From the NCBI RefSeq assembly GCF_021432085.1, contig NZ_CP090366.1, positions 4,030,001 through 4,094,000 on the forward strand: DNA of 64,000 nucleotides. Reading direction: 5' to 3'. The position numbers were made by a program, and so were the translations under genes. Shown here piece after piece: positions 17,870 through 25,783 of this stretch. Source of the stretch: Stutzerimonas kunmingensis. Lineage in GTDB: Bacteria; Pseudomonadota; Gammaproteobacteria; Pseudomonadales; Pseudomonadaceae. Under the pieces are notes generated by a model. That model had not been told where the DNA came from and did not search any database. It worked only from the letters and a program-made list of their open reading frames with translations. The first letter of the stretch is position 1; every line of letters starts with the position of its first letter.

Positions 17870-18653
17870 AGCGACCCAACGCGCCGTGGCTGTGGCGACT
17901 CATCGCCACCGGCCTGTCGTTCGCCCTGTTCGGCATCGGCGGCCTGTGCCTGCGCCTGATCATATTCCCGCTGCTTTCGCTGCTCCCAGGTGATGCCGCC
18001 ACCCACCGTCGCCGTGCGCGACAGACCGTGAGCAGGCTGTTCTGGCTATTCGTGCAGTTCATGTACCGCAGCGGCGTACTGACCTATGAAGTCGAAGGCG
18101 CCGAGCGGCTGGGGCGTCCGGGCCAGCTGATTATTGCCAATCACCCGTCGCTGATTGATGTGGTCGTGCTGATCGCCCTGATCCGCGACGCCAACTGCGT
18201 GGTCAAGCAGAGCTTGTGGGACAACCCCTTTACCCGTGCCCGATTCGCGCCGCGCAGTACATCAGCAACAACGGCAGCGCCGAAATGCTCGACGAAGCCG
18301 CCGAGGCCCTGCAGCAAGGTCAGACCCTGATCATCTTTCCCGAAGGCACCCGCACCACGCCCGGGCAGCCGCCGCAGTTTCACCGCGGCGCAGCGGCCAT
18401 CGCCCTGCGCGGCGCAAGGCTGGTGACGCCGGTAGTGATCAGCGTGACGCCAACCACGCTGACCAAGGCCGAACCCTGGTATCGCATACCATCACGGCGT
18501 TTTCACTTTCATCTGCGCGTGGGCAGCGACATTGACCCACAGGCGTTCGCCGCCCAAGGCGCTGCCCCGATCGCCTCGCGGCGACTGAATGACCATCTGC
18601 ACCGACACTTCATAGAGGAGCTCGCACTCGATGAGCCAACAACTACAACGTGA
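17845..18653 (+). pseudogene. Lysophospholipid-type acyltransferase (apparent 1-base frameshift)
   Basis: The gene should give about 269 residues of a PlsC-like acyltransferase (ApeD type). The first frame (17845 on) holds a membrane segment and the catalytic NHPSLIDVV box, where H is the key residue. Near 18236 it runs into out-of-frame Ser/Ala residues. The next frame continues properly with PIRAAQYISNNGSAEML and FPEGTRTTPG, the second acyltransferase motif, up to 18653. One G missing in CCCGTGCCCGATT (about 18233-18245) restores the frame. So this is either a real mutation or an assembly or sequencing error. In aryl polyene clusters this enzyme attaches or remodels the lipid anchor. The start overlaps the previous gene; the end overlaps the first ACP by 23 bases. 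Confidence 0.8.
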
Positions 18654-18897
18654 AATCAAGCAACTGATCATCGACGCGCTGGGGCTGGAAGACCTCGGTC
18701 CGGACGATATTGCCGCCGATCAACTACTGTTCGGCGAAGGCCTCGGGCTCGACTCGGTCGACGCGCTGGAACTGGGCCTGGCGATCCAGAAGCGCTTCGG
18801 CATCAAGATCGATGCGGACGCCAAGGACACTCGCAAGCATTTCGCCAGCGTCGACAGCCTGGCGGCCTTCGTCAGCGCCAACCGCGCCATCGCCTGA
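18631..18897 (+). CDS. apeE: Acyl carrier protein 1 of aryl polyene pathway
   Basis: This is an 88-residue ACP with the phosphopantetheine attachment motif GLDSVDALELG; the Ser of DSV carries the arm. It belongs to one of the two ACP types of aryl polyene clusters and should carry the growing chain. It overlaps the acyltransferase gene and is 12 bases from the second ACP. Confidence 0.9.
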   Translation: MSQQLQREIKQLIIDALGLEDLGPDDIAADQLLFGEGLGLDSVDALELGLAIQKRFGIKIDADAKDTRKHFASVDSLAAFVSANRAIA

Positions 18898-18909
18898 GGA
18901 GTATCTCCC

Positions 18910-19167
18910 GTGAACAGCCGCAACGAGATTTTCCAGACCCTGCGTGACGCCCTGGTCGAACTGTTCGAGCTCGAGCCCGAGCGCATCACCCTCGACGCCA
19001 ACCTGTATCAGGACCTGGAGATCGACAGCATCGACGCCGTCGACCTGATCGACCACATCAAGCGCCAGACCGGCAAGAAGATCGCCGCGGAAGAATTCAA
19101 AGCCGTGCGCACTGTGGGCGATGTAGTCGAGGCGGTGTACCGCCTGACCAATGCGGAGACAGCCTGA
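18910..19167 (+). CDS. apeF: Acyl carrier protein 2 of aryl polyene pathway
   Basis: This 85-residue ACP has the attachment motif EIDSIDAVDLIDHI. Its start GTG follows GAGGAG with good spacing. Together with ApeE it gives the pathway two carrier proteins, one usually assigned to starter loading and one to elongation. The sequence does not show which does which. Confidence 0.88.
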   Translation: MNSRNEIFQTLRDALVELFELEPERITLDANLYQDLEIDSIDAVDLIDHIKRQTGKKIAAEEFKAVRTVGDVVEAVYRLTNAETA

Positions 19168-19233
19168 CCGACGCGAGCGACCTCACCACACGAGTGGCGC
19201 ACGGCGTACCCAGGGCATTTCCGGACTTTTCTG

Positions 19234-19809
19234 ATGCTGACATCTCTTTCTAAGATCCCGGCCGGCGTGACGCGGATGGCGGGTTTCGTGCTGCTCCTCA
19301 TCGGGCTGGCATATCCCTTCGCCGTCTATTTCGGTATCGAGCACCTCTCGCCGCGGATCTTCGCGGCGCTCCTAGGAGCGCTCTGGCTGACCCGCCTGCT
19401 GAGTAACGGCGGTGCCACAAGCCGCTGGACGGCCGGCACCGCGCTGCTGTTCTGTCTGCTGCTCGGGCTGCTCGATAACGCCGCCCTGCTGCGCTGGTAT
19501 CCGGTGCTGATCAACGCGGCCATGCTGGTGCTGTTTGCCGGCAGCCTATTCAGCGGGATGCCGGTCATCGAGCGCCTGGCGCGCCTGCAGGACCCGGATT
19601 TGTCGCCTTCAGGTGTGCGCTATACGCGGCAGGTGACCAGAGTCTGGGTAGGCTTCTTCATCTTCAACGGCTCGATTGCTACAGCGCTGACGCTGTGGGC
19701 GCCGCTGGCCTGGTGGACACTGTACAACGGGCTGATCGCCTATCTGTTGATGGGCCTGCTGTTCTCCGGCGAGTGGCTGCTGCGTCAGCGTGTGAGGGGG
19801 CGCCCGTGA
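19234..19809 (+). CDS. apeG: Integral membrane protein of aryl polyene operon
   Basis: The 191-residue protein has five to six membrane segments (about 12-27, 35-48, 65-85, 90-105, 135-155, 160-180). It matches the small membrane protein found between the ACPs and the AMP ligase in aryl polyene clusters. Its biochemical role is not clear; a link between the soluble enzymes and the membrane is plausible. The stop overlaps the next GTG by four bases. Confidence 0.75.
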   Translation: MLTSLSKIPAGVTRMAGFVLLLIGLAYPFAVYFGIEHLSPRIFAALLGALWLTRLLSNGGATSRWTAGTALLFCLLLGLLDNAALLRWYPVLINAAMLVLFAGSLFSGMPVIERLARLQDPDLSPSGVRYTRQVTRVWVGFFIFNGSIATALTLWAPLAWWTLYNGLIAYLLMGLLFSGEWLLRQRVRGRP

Positions 19810-21482
19810 ACTGGATTGGGCTGTGCGAACTGCTGGTTCGAAGCGCGCCGCGCCCGGTAACCGACACCCCCACGCTTGCGCTCGATCAGCTGCAGCAGGC
19901 AGCGCTGCAACTGGCCGGCGGCCTGCAGCAGCGCGGCGTGCGAACCATCGCTGTGCACCTGGAAGACGCCGGGCAACTGGCTACCGCTATGCTTGGCGCC
20001 TGGCGCGCCGGGGTGCGCGTGCTGCTGCCTGCCGACCTGCAGCCGGCCAGTCGGGCACGGCTGAGCCCGTTGGCGGAGCTCTGGCTGACCGATCAGGCGG
20101 GCGACGCAGCCCTCGCCGATCTGCAGGCGGCTCCGCTTGCCGCGGCCGAGCTCGATTCAGATCTGCTTGGCCTGACGCTCTGCACGTCGGGCTCCAGCGG
20201 CGAGCCCAAGCTGATCGACAAGCGCCTGCATCAGCTGGCCAGTGAAGTCGAAGCACTGGAGGCCCTGTGGGGCGTCGATCTCGGCGATTCCGCGGTGATT
20301 GGCAGCGTCGCCACGCAGCACATCTACGGGCTGCTGTTTCGGGTGCTCTGGCCACTCTGTGCTGGCCGCCCTTTTCTGCGACGCGCCCTGCCGTTCGCCG
20401 AAGACATGCAACGGGCCAGCCGTGAGCAGCGATCGTTCTGCTGGGTCGCCAGCCCCGCACTGCTCAAGCGCATGGGCGACAATCTCGACTGGCCGGCATT
20501 GCGTCAGGTGTGCCGGGTATTTTCTTCCGGCGGCCCGCTGCCAACAGAAGCTGGTGAATTTCTGCATCAGCACCTTGGGCAGTGGCCCACGGAGATATAT
20601 GGCAGCTCGGAAACCGGCGGCATCGCCTGGCGCCAGAGTGGCGAGCTCTGGCAGCCGCTACCGGGCGTCGAGCTTGCCCAGGACGACCAAGGCGCGCTGC
20701 GCGTGGCGTCGCCGTGGCTTGGGCGCGGCCATGTGGAGCAGACCGCCGATGGCGCCGAGCTGCACGCCGATGGTCGTTTCGCCCTGCGCGGCCGCCTGGA
20801 CCGCATCGTCAAGCTGGAAGAAAAACGCATCTCGCTGCCGATGCTGGAACGTGCGCTGGCCGAGCATCCGTTCGTCCGCGAAGCGCGTCTGGGCGTGATT
20901 CAGGACAACCGGGCCTATCTCGGCGCGCTTGTGGCCTTGAGCGATGCGGGGGTGTTCGCGCTACGCAATCAGGGGCGCCGCAGCGTCACCCAGGCATTGC
21001 GCAAACAGCTGAGCACCCATTGCGAGGCACTCGCCCTGCCGCGCCGCTGGCGGCTGGTGCGCGAGCTACCGGTCAACCCTCAGGGCAAGTTGCCACAGGC
21101 CGAACTGGATGCATGGCTGCAAGCACCTCGTACCCGTCAACCGGAGCGCCTGGCGCTGCAGTGGAAAGACGATCACTGGCAGATCGAGCTGCGCGTGCCG
21201 CTCGATCTGGCGCACTTCAGCGGCCATTTCCCGCGCACACCGGTGCTGCCTGGCGTCGTCCAGATCGAGTGGGCGATGGACCTCGCGCGCGAACTGATCG
21301 ACGACTTGCCGCCACGTTTCGGCGGCATGGAAGTGTTGAAATTCCAGCAGCTCGCCCGGCCCGGCGACCGACTGCAACTGAGCCTGCGATTCGATCATGA
21401 GCGCGGCAAGCTGTACTTCACCTATCACAACGACGACAAGCCCTGCTCGTCCGGGCGCATTCTGCTGGGAGCGCAGCCATGA
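19806..21482 (+). CDS. apeH: AMP ligase fused to hotdog dehydratase
   Basis: The 558-residue protein has two parts. Residues 1-440 are an adenylate-forming ligase: TSGSSGEPK at 127-135, YGSSETGG at 265-272 and catalytic K428 in NPQGKLP. It should activate the aromatic starter acid and load it onto an ACP. Residues 445-558 are a FabA/FabZ-like hotdog domain with [14 protein letters not shown] at 470-483, corresponding to the separate dehydratase ApeI of E. coli-type clusters. So the two steps are fused here. The GTG at 19806 overlaps the previous stop and is the likely start; an earlier in-frame ATG at 19695 would run deep into the previous gene. Confidence 0.85.
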   Translation: MNWIGLCELLVRSAPRPVTDTPTLALDQLQQAALQLAGGLQQRGVRTIAVHLEDAGQLATAMLGAWRAGVRVLLPADLQPASRARLSPLAELWLTDQAGDAALADLQAAPLAAAELDSDLLGLTLCTSGSSGEPKLIDKRLHQLASEVEALEALWGVDLGDSAVIGSVATQHIYGLLFRVLWPLCAGRPFLRRALPFAEDMQRASREQRSFCWVASPALLKRMGDNLDWPALRQVCRVFSSGGPLPTEAGEFLHQHLGQWPTEIYGSSETGGIAWRQSGELWQPLPGVELAQDDQGALRVASPWLGRGHVEQTADGAELHADGRFALRGRLDRIVKLEEKRISLPMLERALAEHPFVREARLGVIQDNRAYLGALVALSDAGVFALRNQGRRSVTQALRKQLSTHCEALALPRRWRLVRELPVNPQGKLPQAELDAWLQAPRTRQPERLALQWKDDHWQIELRVPLDLAHFSGHFPRTPVLPGVVQIEWAMDLARELIDDLPPRFGGMEVLKFQQLARPGDRLQLSLRFDHERGKLYFTYHNDDKPCSSGRILLGAQP

Positions 21483-22291
21483 CCACTTTGAACGAGCTGC
21501 CACCCGTAGCGGCTGCAGCCGCGGTGGTTCGAACGCCCATGCAGCCGGAAGACGACTGGTTCAAGCCCTGCGCGGTGATCCCGGTGTACAACCACGAGCG
21601 CAGCCTGCCCGCAGTGGTCGCGGCGCTGTGTGCGGCAGATCTGCCCTGCGTGCTGGTGGACGACGGTTCCTCCCCTGCCGCTGCGGCGGTCATCGACGAG
21701 CTGGCCGAGCAAACGGAGGTCTTCCTGCTCCGTCATCAGCGCAACCAGGGCAAGGGTGGCGCGGTGATCAGCGGCCTGCGCGAAGCAGGGCGCCTGGGCT
21801 TCAGCCATGCGCTGCAGGTCGACGCCGATGGCCAGCACGACCTGTCCGGTGTCGAGCTGTTCCTCGACCGCGCCAGCCAGGCGCCAGACGCGGTGATCTG
21901 CGGCTATCCGCGCTACGACGCCAGCGTGCCCAAGGGTCGCCTGTATGCCCGCTACCTGACCCATGTCTGGGTCTGGATCAACACCCTGTCGCTGGCGATC
22001 CGCGACTCCATGTGCGGCTTTCGGGTCTACCCGCTGGAGCCGACATTGGCGTTGATCGACAGCGTACGCCTGGGCCGGCGCATGGATTTCGACACCGAGA
22101 TCCTGGTGCGCCTGCACTGGCAGCAGCAGCCGATGGTCTGGCTGCCAACGCGGGTGCATTACCCGGCCGACGGCATCTCGCACTTCCGCCTCTGGCTGGA
22201 CAATGTGCTGATCTCCGCCATGCATGCCCGGCTGTTCTTCGGCATGCTGCTGCGCGCGCCGAAACTGCTCGCCCGGCGCCTGCAACGATGA
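21479..22291 (+). CDS. Family 2 glycosyltransferase of aryl polyene operon
   Basis: The 270-residue protein has the GT-A fold: PVYNHERSLPAVVAAL at the N-terminus, then LVDDGSSP and VDADGQHD as nucleotide-sugar and metal-binding motifs. The phrase KGGAVISGL is also typical. In E. coli-type clusters the glycosyltransferase is fused to an acyltransferase in ApeJ. Here the two are separate genes joined by an ATGA overlap. It should glycosylate the aryl polyene head or anchor. Start ATG at 21479 overlaps the fused ligase-dehydratase stop. Confidence 0.85.
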   Translation: MTTLNELPPVAAAAAVVRTPMQPEDDWFKPCAVIPVYNHERSLPAVVAALCAADLPCVLVDDGSSPAAAAVIDELAEQTEVFLLRHQRNQGKGGAVISGLREAGRLGFSHALQVDADGQHDLSGVELFLDRASQAPDAVICGYPRYDASVPKGRLYARYLTHVWVWINTLSLAIRDSMCGFRVYPLEPTLALIDSVRLGRRMDFDTEILVRLHWQQQPMVWLPTRVHYPADGISHFRLWLDNVLISAMHARLFFGMLLRAPKLLARRLQR

Positions 22292-23232
22292 GCGAAGCCC
22301 CGATACCCTCGCACTGGGCCGCGCAGCGCGAACGCGGCAGTTTCGCCCTGATGCGCCTGACCGCCTGGGCGGTGCGGGTGCTTGGCCGGCGCACCATGGC
22401 GCCGCTGCTGTATCTGATTGTGCTGTATTTCTACCTCTTCGGCCGCAGCGCCCGTGACAGCGCGCGCCAGTATCAGGGCAACCTGGCGCGCTGGAGCGGT
22501 CGCGTCGAACTGCAGCCAAGCACCCGCTCGGTCTATCGCCAGTTCATGAGTTTCGCCGAAGCGCTGCTGGACAAGCTGGATGTCTGGAGCGGGCGAGTCG
22601 GGCGGGAACGCCTTGTGATCCACGATCAGGCCAACCTGCACGCCAGTCTCGCCGGGCCGCGCGGTCAACTGCTGGTCGGCTCGCACTTGGGCAACCTGGA
22701 GATCTGCCGGGCACTGGCGGAAATGGGCGGCGAAGTACGGATGAACGTGCTGGTACACACCCGTCACGCCGAGCAGTTCAATCGCCTGCTGGACCAGTCC
22801 GGCGCCGACAACCTGCGCTTGATCCAGGTCAGCGAGCTGGACCCGGCGACCATGCTGCAGCTGTCCCAGCGCCTGGAGCGCGGCGAATGGCTGGCCATCG
22901 CCGGTGATCGGGTGCCGCTGCATGGCGGGCGCACCGCCATGGCCGACTTCCTCGGTCAGCCGGCAGCCTTTCCCCAGGGCCCCTGGCTGCTCGCCGGCCT
23001 GCTGGAGTGCCCGGTGAATCTGCTGTTCTGTCTCAAGCAGGACGAGCGCTTCCATGTGCATCTCGAGCCCTTCGCCGAACGCATCCGCTGGCGTCGCGCC
23101 GACCGCGACCCGGTGATCGCGCAGGCGGTGCAGCGCTACGCCGATCGCCTCGCCGCGCGCTGCCTGGAGGCCCCCCTGCAATGGTTCAACTTCTATCCCT
23201 TCTGGAACACACAGGACCCGCGTCGTGACTGA
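22288..23232 (+). CDS. LpxL-like acyltransferase of aryl polyene operon
   Basis: The 314-residue protein resembles lipid A-type late acyltransferases: a membrane segment near 35-50, then GSHLGNLEICRALAE with the catalytic H/E pair (HxxxxE). Later comes RVPLHGGRT. It starts at the ATG within the stop of the glycosyltransferase. It should put an acyl chain on the glycosylated or lipid part. In E. coli-type clusters it forms one protein with the glycosyltransferase. The end overlaps the ammonia-lyase start by 8 bases. Confidence 0.85.
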   Translation: MSEAPIPSHWAAQRERGSFALMRLTAWAVRVLGRRTMAPLLYLIVLYFYLFGRSARDSARQYQGNLARWSGRVELQPSTRSVYRQFMSFAEALLDKLDVWSGRVGRERLVIHDQANLHASLAGPRGQLLVGSHLGNLEICRALAEMGGEVRMNVLVHTRHAEQFNRLLDQSGADNLRLIQVSELDPATMLQLSQRLERGEWLAIAGDRVPLHGGRTAMADFLGQPAAFPQGPWLLAGLLECPVNLLFCLKQDERFHVHLEPFAERIRWRRADRDPVIAQAVQRYADRLAARCLEAPLQWFNFYPFWNTQDPRRD

Positions 23233-24757
23233 GCCCGTGATCTTTGGCGAAAACCTTCTGCGCATCGAGGACGTGCTGGCCGTGGCGCAGCGCCGTGCGC
23301 CGGCACGACTGCAGGCGGACGAGGCCTTTCGCAGCCGCATCGCCCGTGGCGCACAGTTTCTCGACACCCTGCTGGACCGCGAAGGCGTGATCTACGGTGT
23401 CACCACCGGCTATGGCGACTCCTGCGTGGTGGCGGTGCCGCTGCATCAGGTCGAGGCGCTGCCGCAGCACCTGTTCACCTTCCATGGCTGTGGCCTGGGC
23501 AAGCTGCTGGACGCCGAAGCCACCCGCGCCGTGCTCGCCGCGCGCCTGCGCTCGCTGACCCACGGCATGTCCGGCGTGCGTGTCGAGTTGCTCGAGCGCA
23601 TGCAGGCGTTTCTCGAACACGACGTGCTGCCGCTGATTCCTGAGGAAGGTTCGGTCGGCGCCAGCGGCGACCTGACCCCGCTGTCTTACGTCGCCGCTAC
23701 CCTCGCCGGCGAGCGCGAGGCGCTGTATCGCGGCGAGCGCCGCAGCGCCGCCGAAGTGCACCGTCAGCTCGGCTGGACGCCCTTGACCCTGCGCCCCAAG
23801 GAGGCGCTGGCACTGATGAACGGCACCGCGGTGATGACCGGCCTCGCCTGCCTGGCCTATGCCCGTGCCGATTACCTGCTGCAGCTGGCGACCCGTATCA
23901 CCGCGCTGAACGTGATCGCGCTACAAGGTAACCCGGAGCACTTCGACGAGCGCCTGTTCGCCGCCAAGCCGCATCCTGGCCAGGCCCAGGTCGCCGCCTG
24001 GATTCGCCAGGACCTGGCCATCGACGCGCCCGCTGCGCCGCTGCATCGTTTGCAGGACCGCTACTCCATCCGCTGCGCGCCCCATGTGCTCGGCGTGCTG
24101 GCCGACAGCTTGGGCCTGCTGCGCCAGTTCATCGAAACCGAACTGAACAGCGCCAACGACAACCCGATCATCGATGCCGACAACGAGCGCGTACTGCACG
24201 GCGGACATTTCTACGGCGGGCATATCGCCTTCGCCATGGACAGCCTGAAGAACCTGGTGGCCAACGTCGCCGACCTGCTCGACCGCCAGCTCGCCCTGCT
24301 GGTCGACACGCGCTACAACCACGGCCTGCCGAGCAACCTCTCCGGCGCGCCGGCCGCCACGGCGATGATCAACCACGGCTTCAAGGCGGTGCAGATCGGC
24401 GCCAGCGCCTGGACTGCCGAAGCGCTTAAGAACAGCATGCCGGCCAGCGTCTTTTCGCGCTCCACCGAATGCCATAACCAGGACAAGGTGAGCATGGGCA
24501 CCATCGCCGCCCGCGACGCGCTGCGCAGCCTGGAGTTGAGCGAGCAGGTTGCCGCCGCCACGCTGCTCGCTGCCCAGCAGGGCGTCTGGCTGCGTCAGCT
24601 ACAGGAAGGCGCCCGCCCGCTGCCCGCTCCACTGGCAGCCATGCACAGCGAACTGGCGGAGGCCTTCCCGCCGCTGATCGAAGACCGCGCGCTGGAAGGC
24701 GAACTGCGCCTGTGTCTCGAACAGATCCGCAACCGACACTGGAGCATTTATGCGTAA
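23225..24757 (+). CDS. Aromatic amino acid ammonia-lyase (HAL/PAL family)
   Basis: The 510-residue protein is a member of the MIO-dependent lyase family. The prosthetic group forms from A146-S147-G148 (SVGASGDLTPLS). Y57 in IYGVTTGYG matches the catalytic Tyr. It would remove ammonia from His, Phe or Tyr. In the substrate pocket the pair that is S-H in histidine lyases, H-L in tyrosine lyases and F-L in phenylalanine lyases reads F86-H87. So the usual annotation as histidine ammonia-lyase is doubtful. In this operon the product is most likely an aromatic acid (cinnamate or coumarate type) used as pigment starter, because no chorismate lyase is visible. It overlaps both neighbours. Confidence 0.85.
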   Translation: MTEPVIFGENLLRIEDVLAVAQRRAPARLQADEAFRSRIARGAQFLDTLLDREGVIYGVTTGYGDSCVVAVPLHQVEALPQHLFTFHGCGLGKLLDAEATRAVLAARLRSLTHGMSGVRVELLERMQAFLEHDVLPLIPEEGSVGASGDLTPLSYVAATLAGEREALYRGERRSAAEVHRQLGWTPLTLRPKEALALMNGTAVMTGLACLAYARADYLLQLATRITALNVIALQGNPEHFDERLFAAKPHPGQAQVAAWIRQDLAIDAPAAPLHRLQDRYSIRCAPHVLGVLADSLGLLRQFIETELNSANDNPIIDADNERVLHGGHFYGGHIAFAMDSLKNLVANVADLLDRQLALLVDTRYNHGLPSNLSGAPAATAMINHGFKAVQIGASAWTAEALKNSMPASVFSRSTECHNQDKVSMGTIAARDALRSLELSEQVAAATLLAAQQGVWLRQLQEGARPLPAPLAAMHSELAEAFPPLIEDRALEGELRLCLEQIRNRHWSIYA

Positions 24758-25175
24758 GGATGGCGTACTGCAGGCCGAGGTCGAGATGCTCGTGCCGTTC
24801 TTCGATGTCGACTCCATGGACGTGGTCTGGCATGGCCACTACGTCAAGTACTTCGAGGTCGCCCGCTGCGCGCTGCTCGAACGCATCGGCCACAACTACC
24901 AGCAGATGCGCGACGCCGGCTATGCCTGGCCGATCATCGACGTGCAGTTGCGCTACATGCGCGGCGCCCGCTTCAACCAGCGCATCGTGGTGCGCGCCGA
25001 CCTGGTGGAGTGGGAGAACCGCCTGAAGATCAACTACCTGATCCGCGATGCCGAAACCGGCGAACGCATGACCCGCGGCAGCACCGTGCAGGTCGCTGTG
25101 GAGATCGCCAGCGGCGAGATGCTGCTGGCCTCGCCACGGGTGTTCGTCGACGCGGTGGAGCGCGCCCTGACATGA
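24750..25175 (+). CDS. apeK: Hotdog thioesterase of aryl polyene operon
   Basis: The 141-residue protein is of the 4-hydroxybenzoyl-CoA thioesterase family: VPFFDVDSMDVVWHGHYVKYFEVARCALLE, with D in the DxDxxxVVWHxxY motif as the catalytic residue. It may release intermediates from the carrier protein or proofread it. The ATG overlaps the ammonia-lyase stop by 8 bases, and its end overlaps the LolA-like gene by ATGA. Confidence 0.88.
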   Translation: MRKDGVLQAEVEMLVPFFDVDSMDVVWHGHYVKYFEVARCALLERIGHNYQQMRDAGYAWPIIDVQLRYMRGARFNQRIVVRADLVEWENRLKINYLIRDAETGERMTRGSTVQVAVEIASGEMLLASPRVFVDAVERALT

Positions 25176-25783
25176 CACTGACCATCAAGAAATGGCTGAC
25201 CGCCATCGCCCTGTTAATGGTGGCCAACATGGCCACGGCGCAGACTTTCGACCTGCCACAGCTTGCCGAACAGCTGAGCGGGCCGGCCGTGGTGCGTGGC
25301 GACTTCATTCAGGAAAAGCACCTCCGTGCCCTGCCGCAGCCCCTGACCAGCCGGGGCCAGTTCGTGCTCGCCCGCGACCACGGCCTGCTCTGGCTGTTGC
25401 AGCAGCCGATCCGCCAGGACTATCGCATCACCGCCCAGGGCATCGCGCGGCGCAGCGAGCAGGGCTGGCAAGCCGTCGACCCGCAGGGCAGTTCGGCCCG
25501 GCAGAACCAGCTGTTCCTCGCCGTACTGAGCGGCGACACCCAGGCGCTGCAGCGCGACTTCGACCTGCAGCTGAAAGGCGACTCCGACGCGTGGCGTCTG
25601 CAGCTGACCCCTCGCGGCGCGCTGCTCAAGCAGATCTTCGCCGACATCAATATCCAAGGCGGCGAGACGGTGACTCAGATCGAGCTTCACGAAGCCCAGG
25701 GCGATCGCACGCTGATCCGTCTGCTCGATAGCCGGATCGACGACAGCCTTACGGCCCGCGAGCAACGCGATCTTGCCGACTGA
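25172..25783 (+). CDS. apeL: LolA-related outer-membrane carrier protein
   Basis: The 203-residue protein has a signal peptide (residues 1-23, MTLTIKKWLTAIALLMVANMATA before QTF) and a LolA-like pattern: VRGDFIQEKHLRALPQPLTSRGQFVL near the start. It should carry the aryl polyene lipid across the periplasm, as LolA carries lipoproteins. The correct start is the ATG at 25172; a longer upstream frame overlaps the thioesterase. Confidence 0.85.
   Translation: MTLTIKKWLTAIALLMVANMATAQTFDLPQLAEQLSGPAVVRGDFIQEKHLRALPQPLTSRGQFVLARDHGLLWLLQQPIRQDYRITAQGIARRSEQGWQAVDPQGSSARQNQLFLAVLSGDTQALQRDFDLQLKGDSDAWRLQLTPRGALLKQIFADINIQGGETVTQIELHEAQGDRTLIRLLDSRIDDSLTAREQRDLAD

Noticed and set aside
21397..23232. 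A single 611-codon frame that seems to join glycosyltransferase and acyltransferase
   Set aside because: Its first 297 codons are out of frame with the true glycosyltransferase (21479-22291); only the part from 22288 is real.
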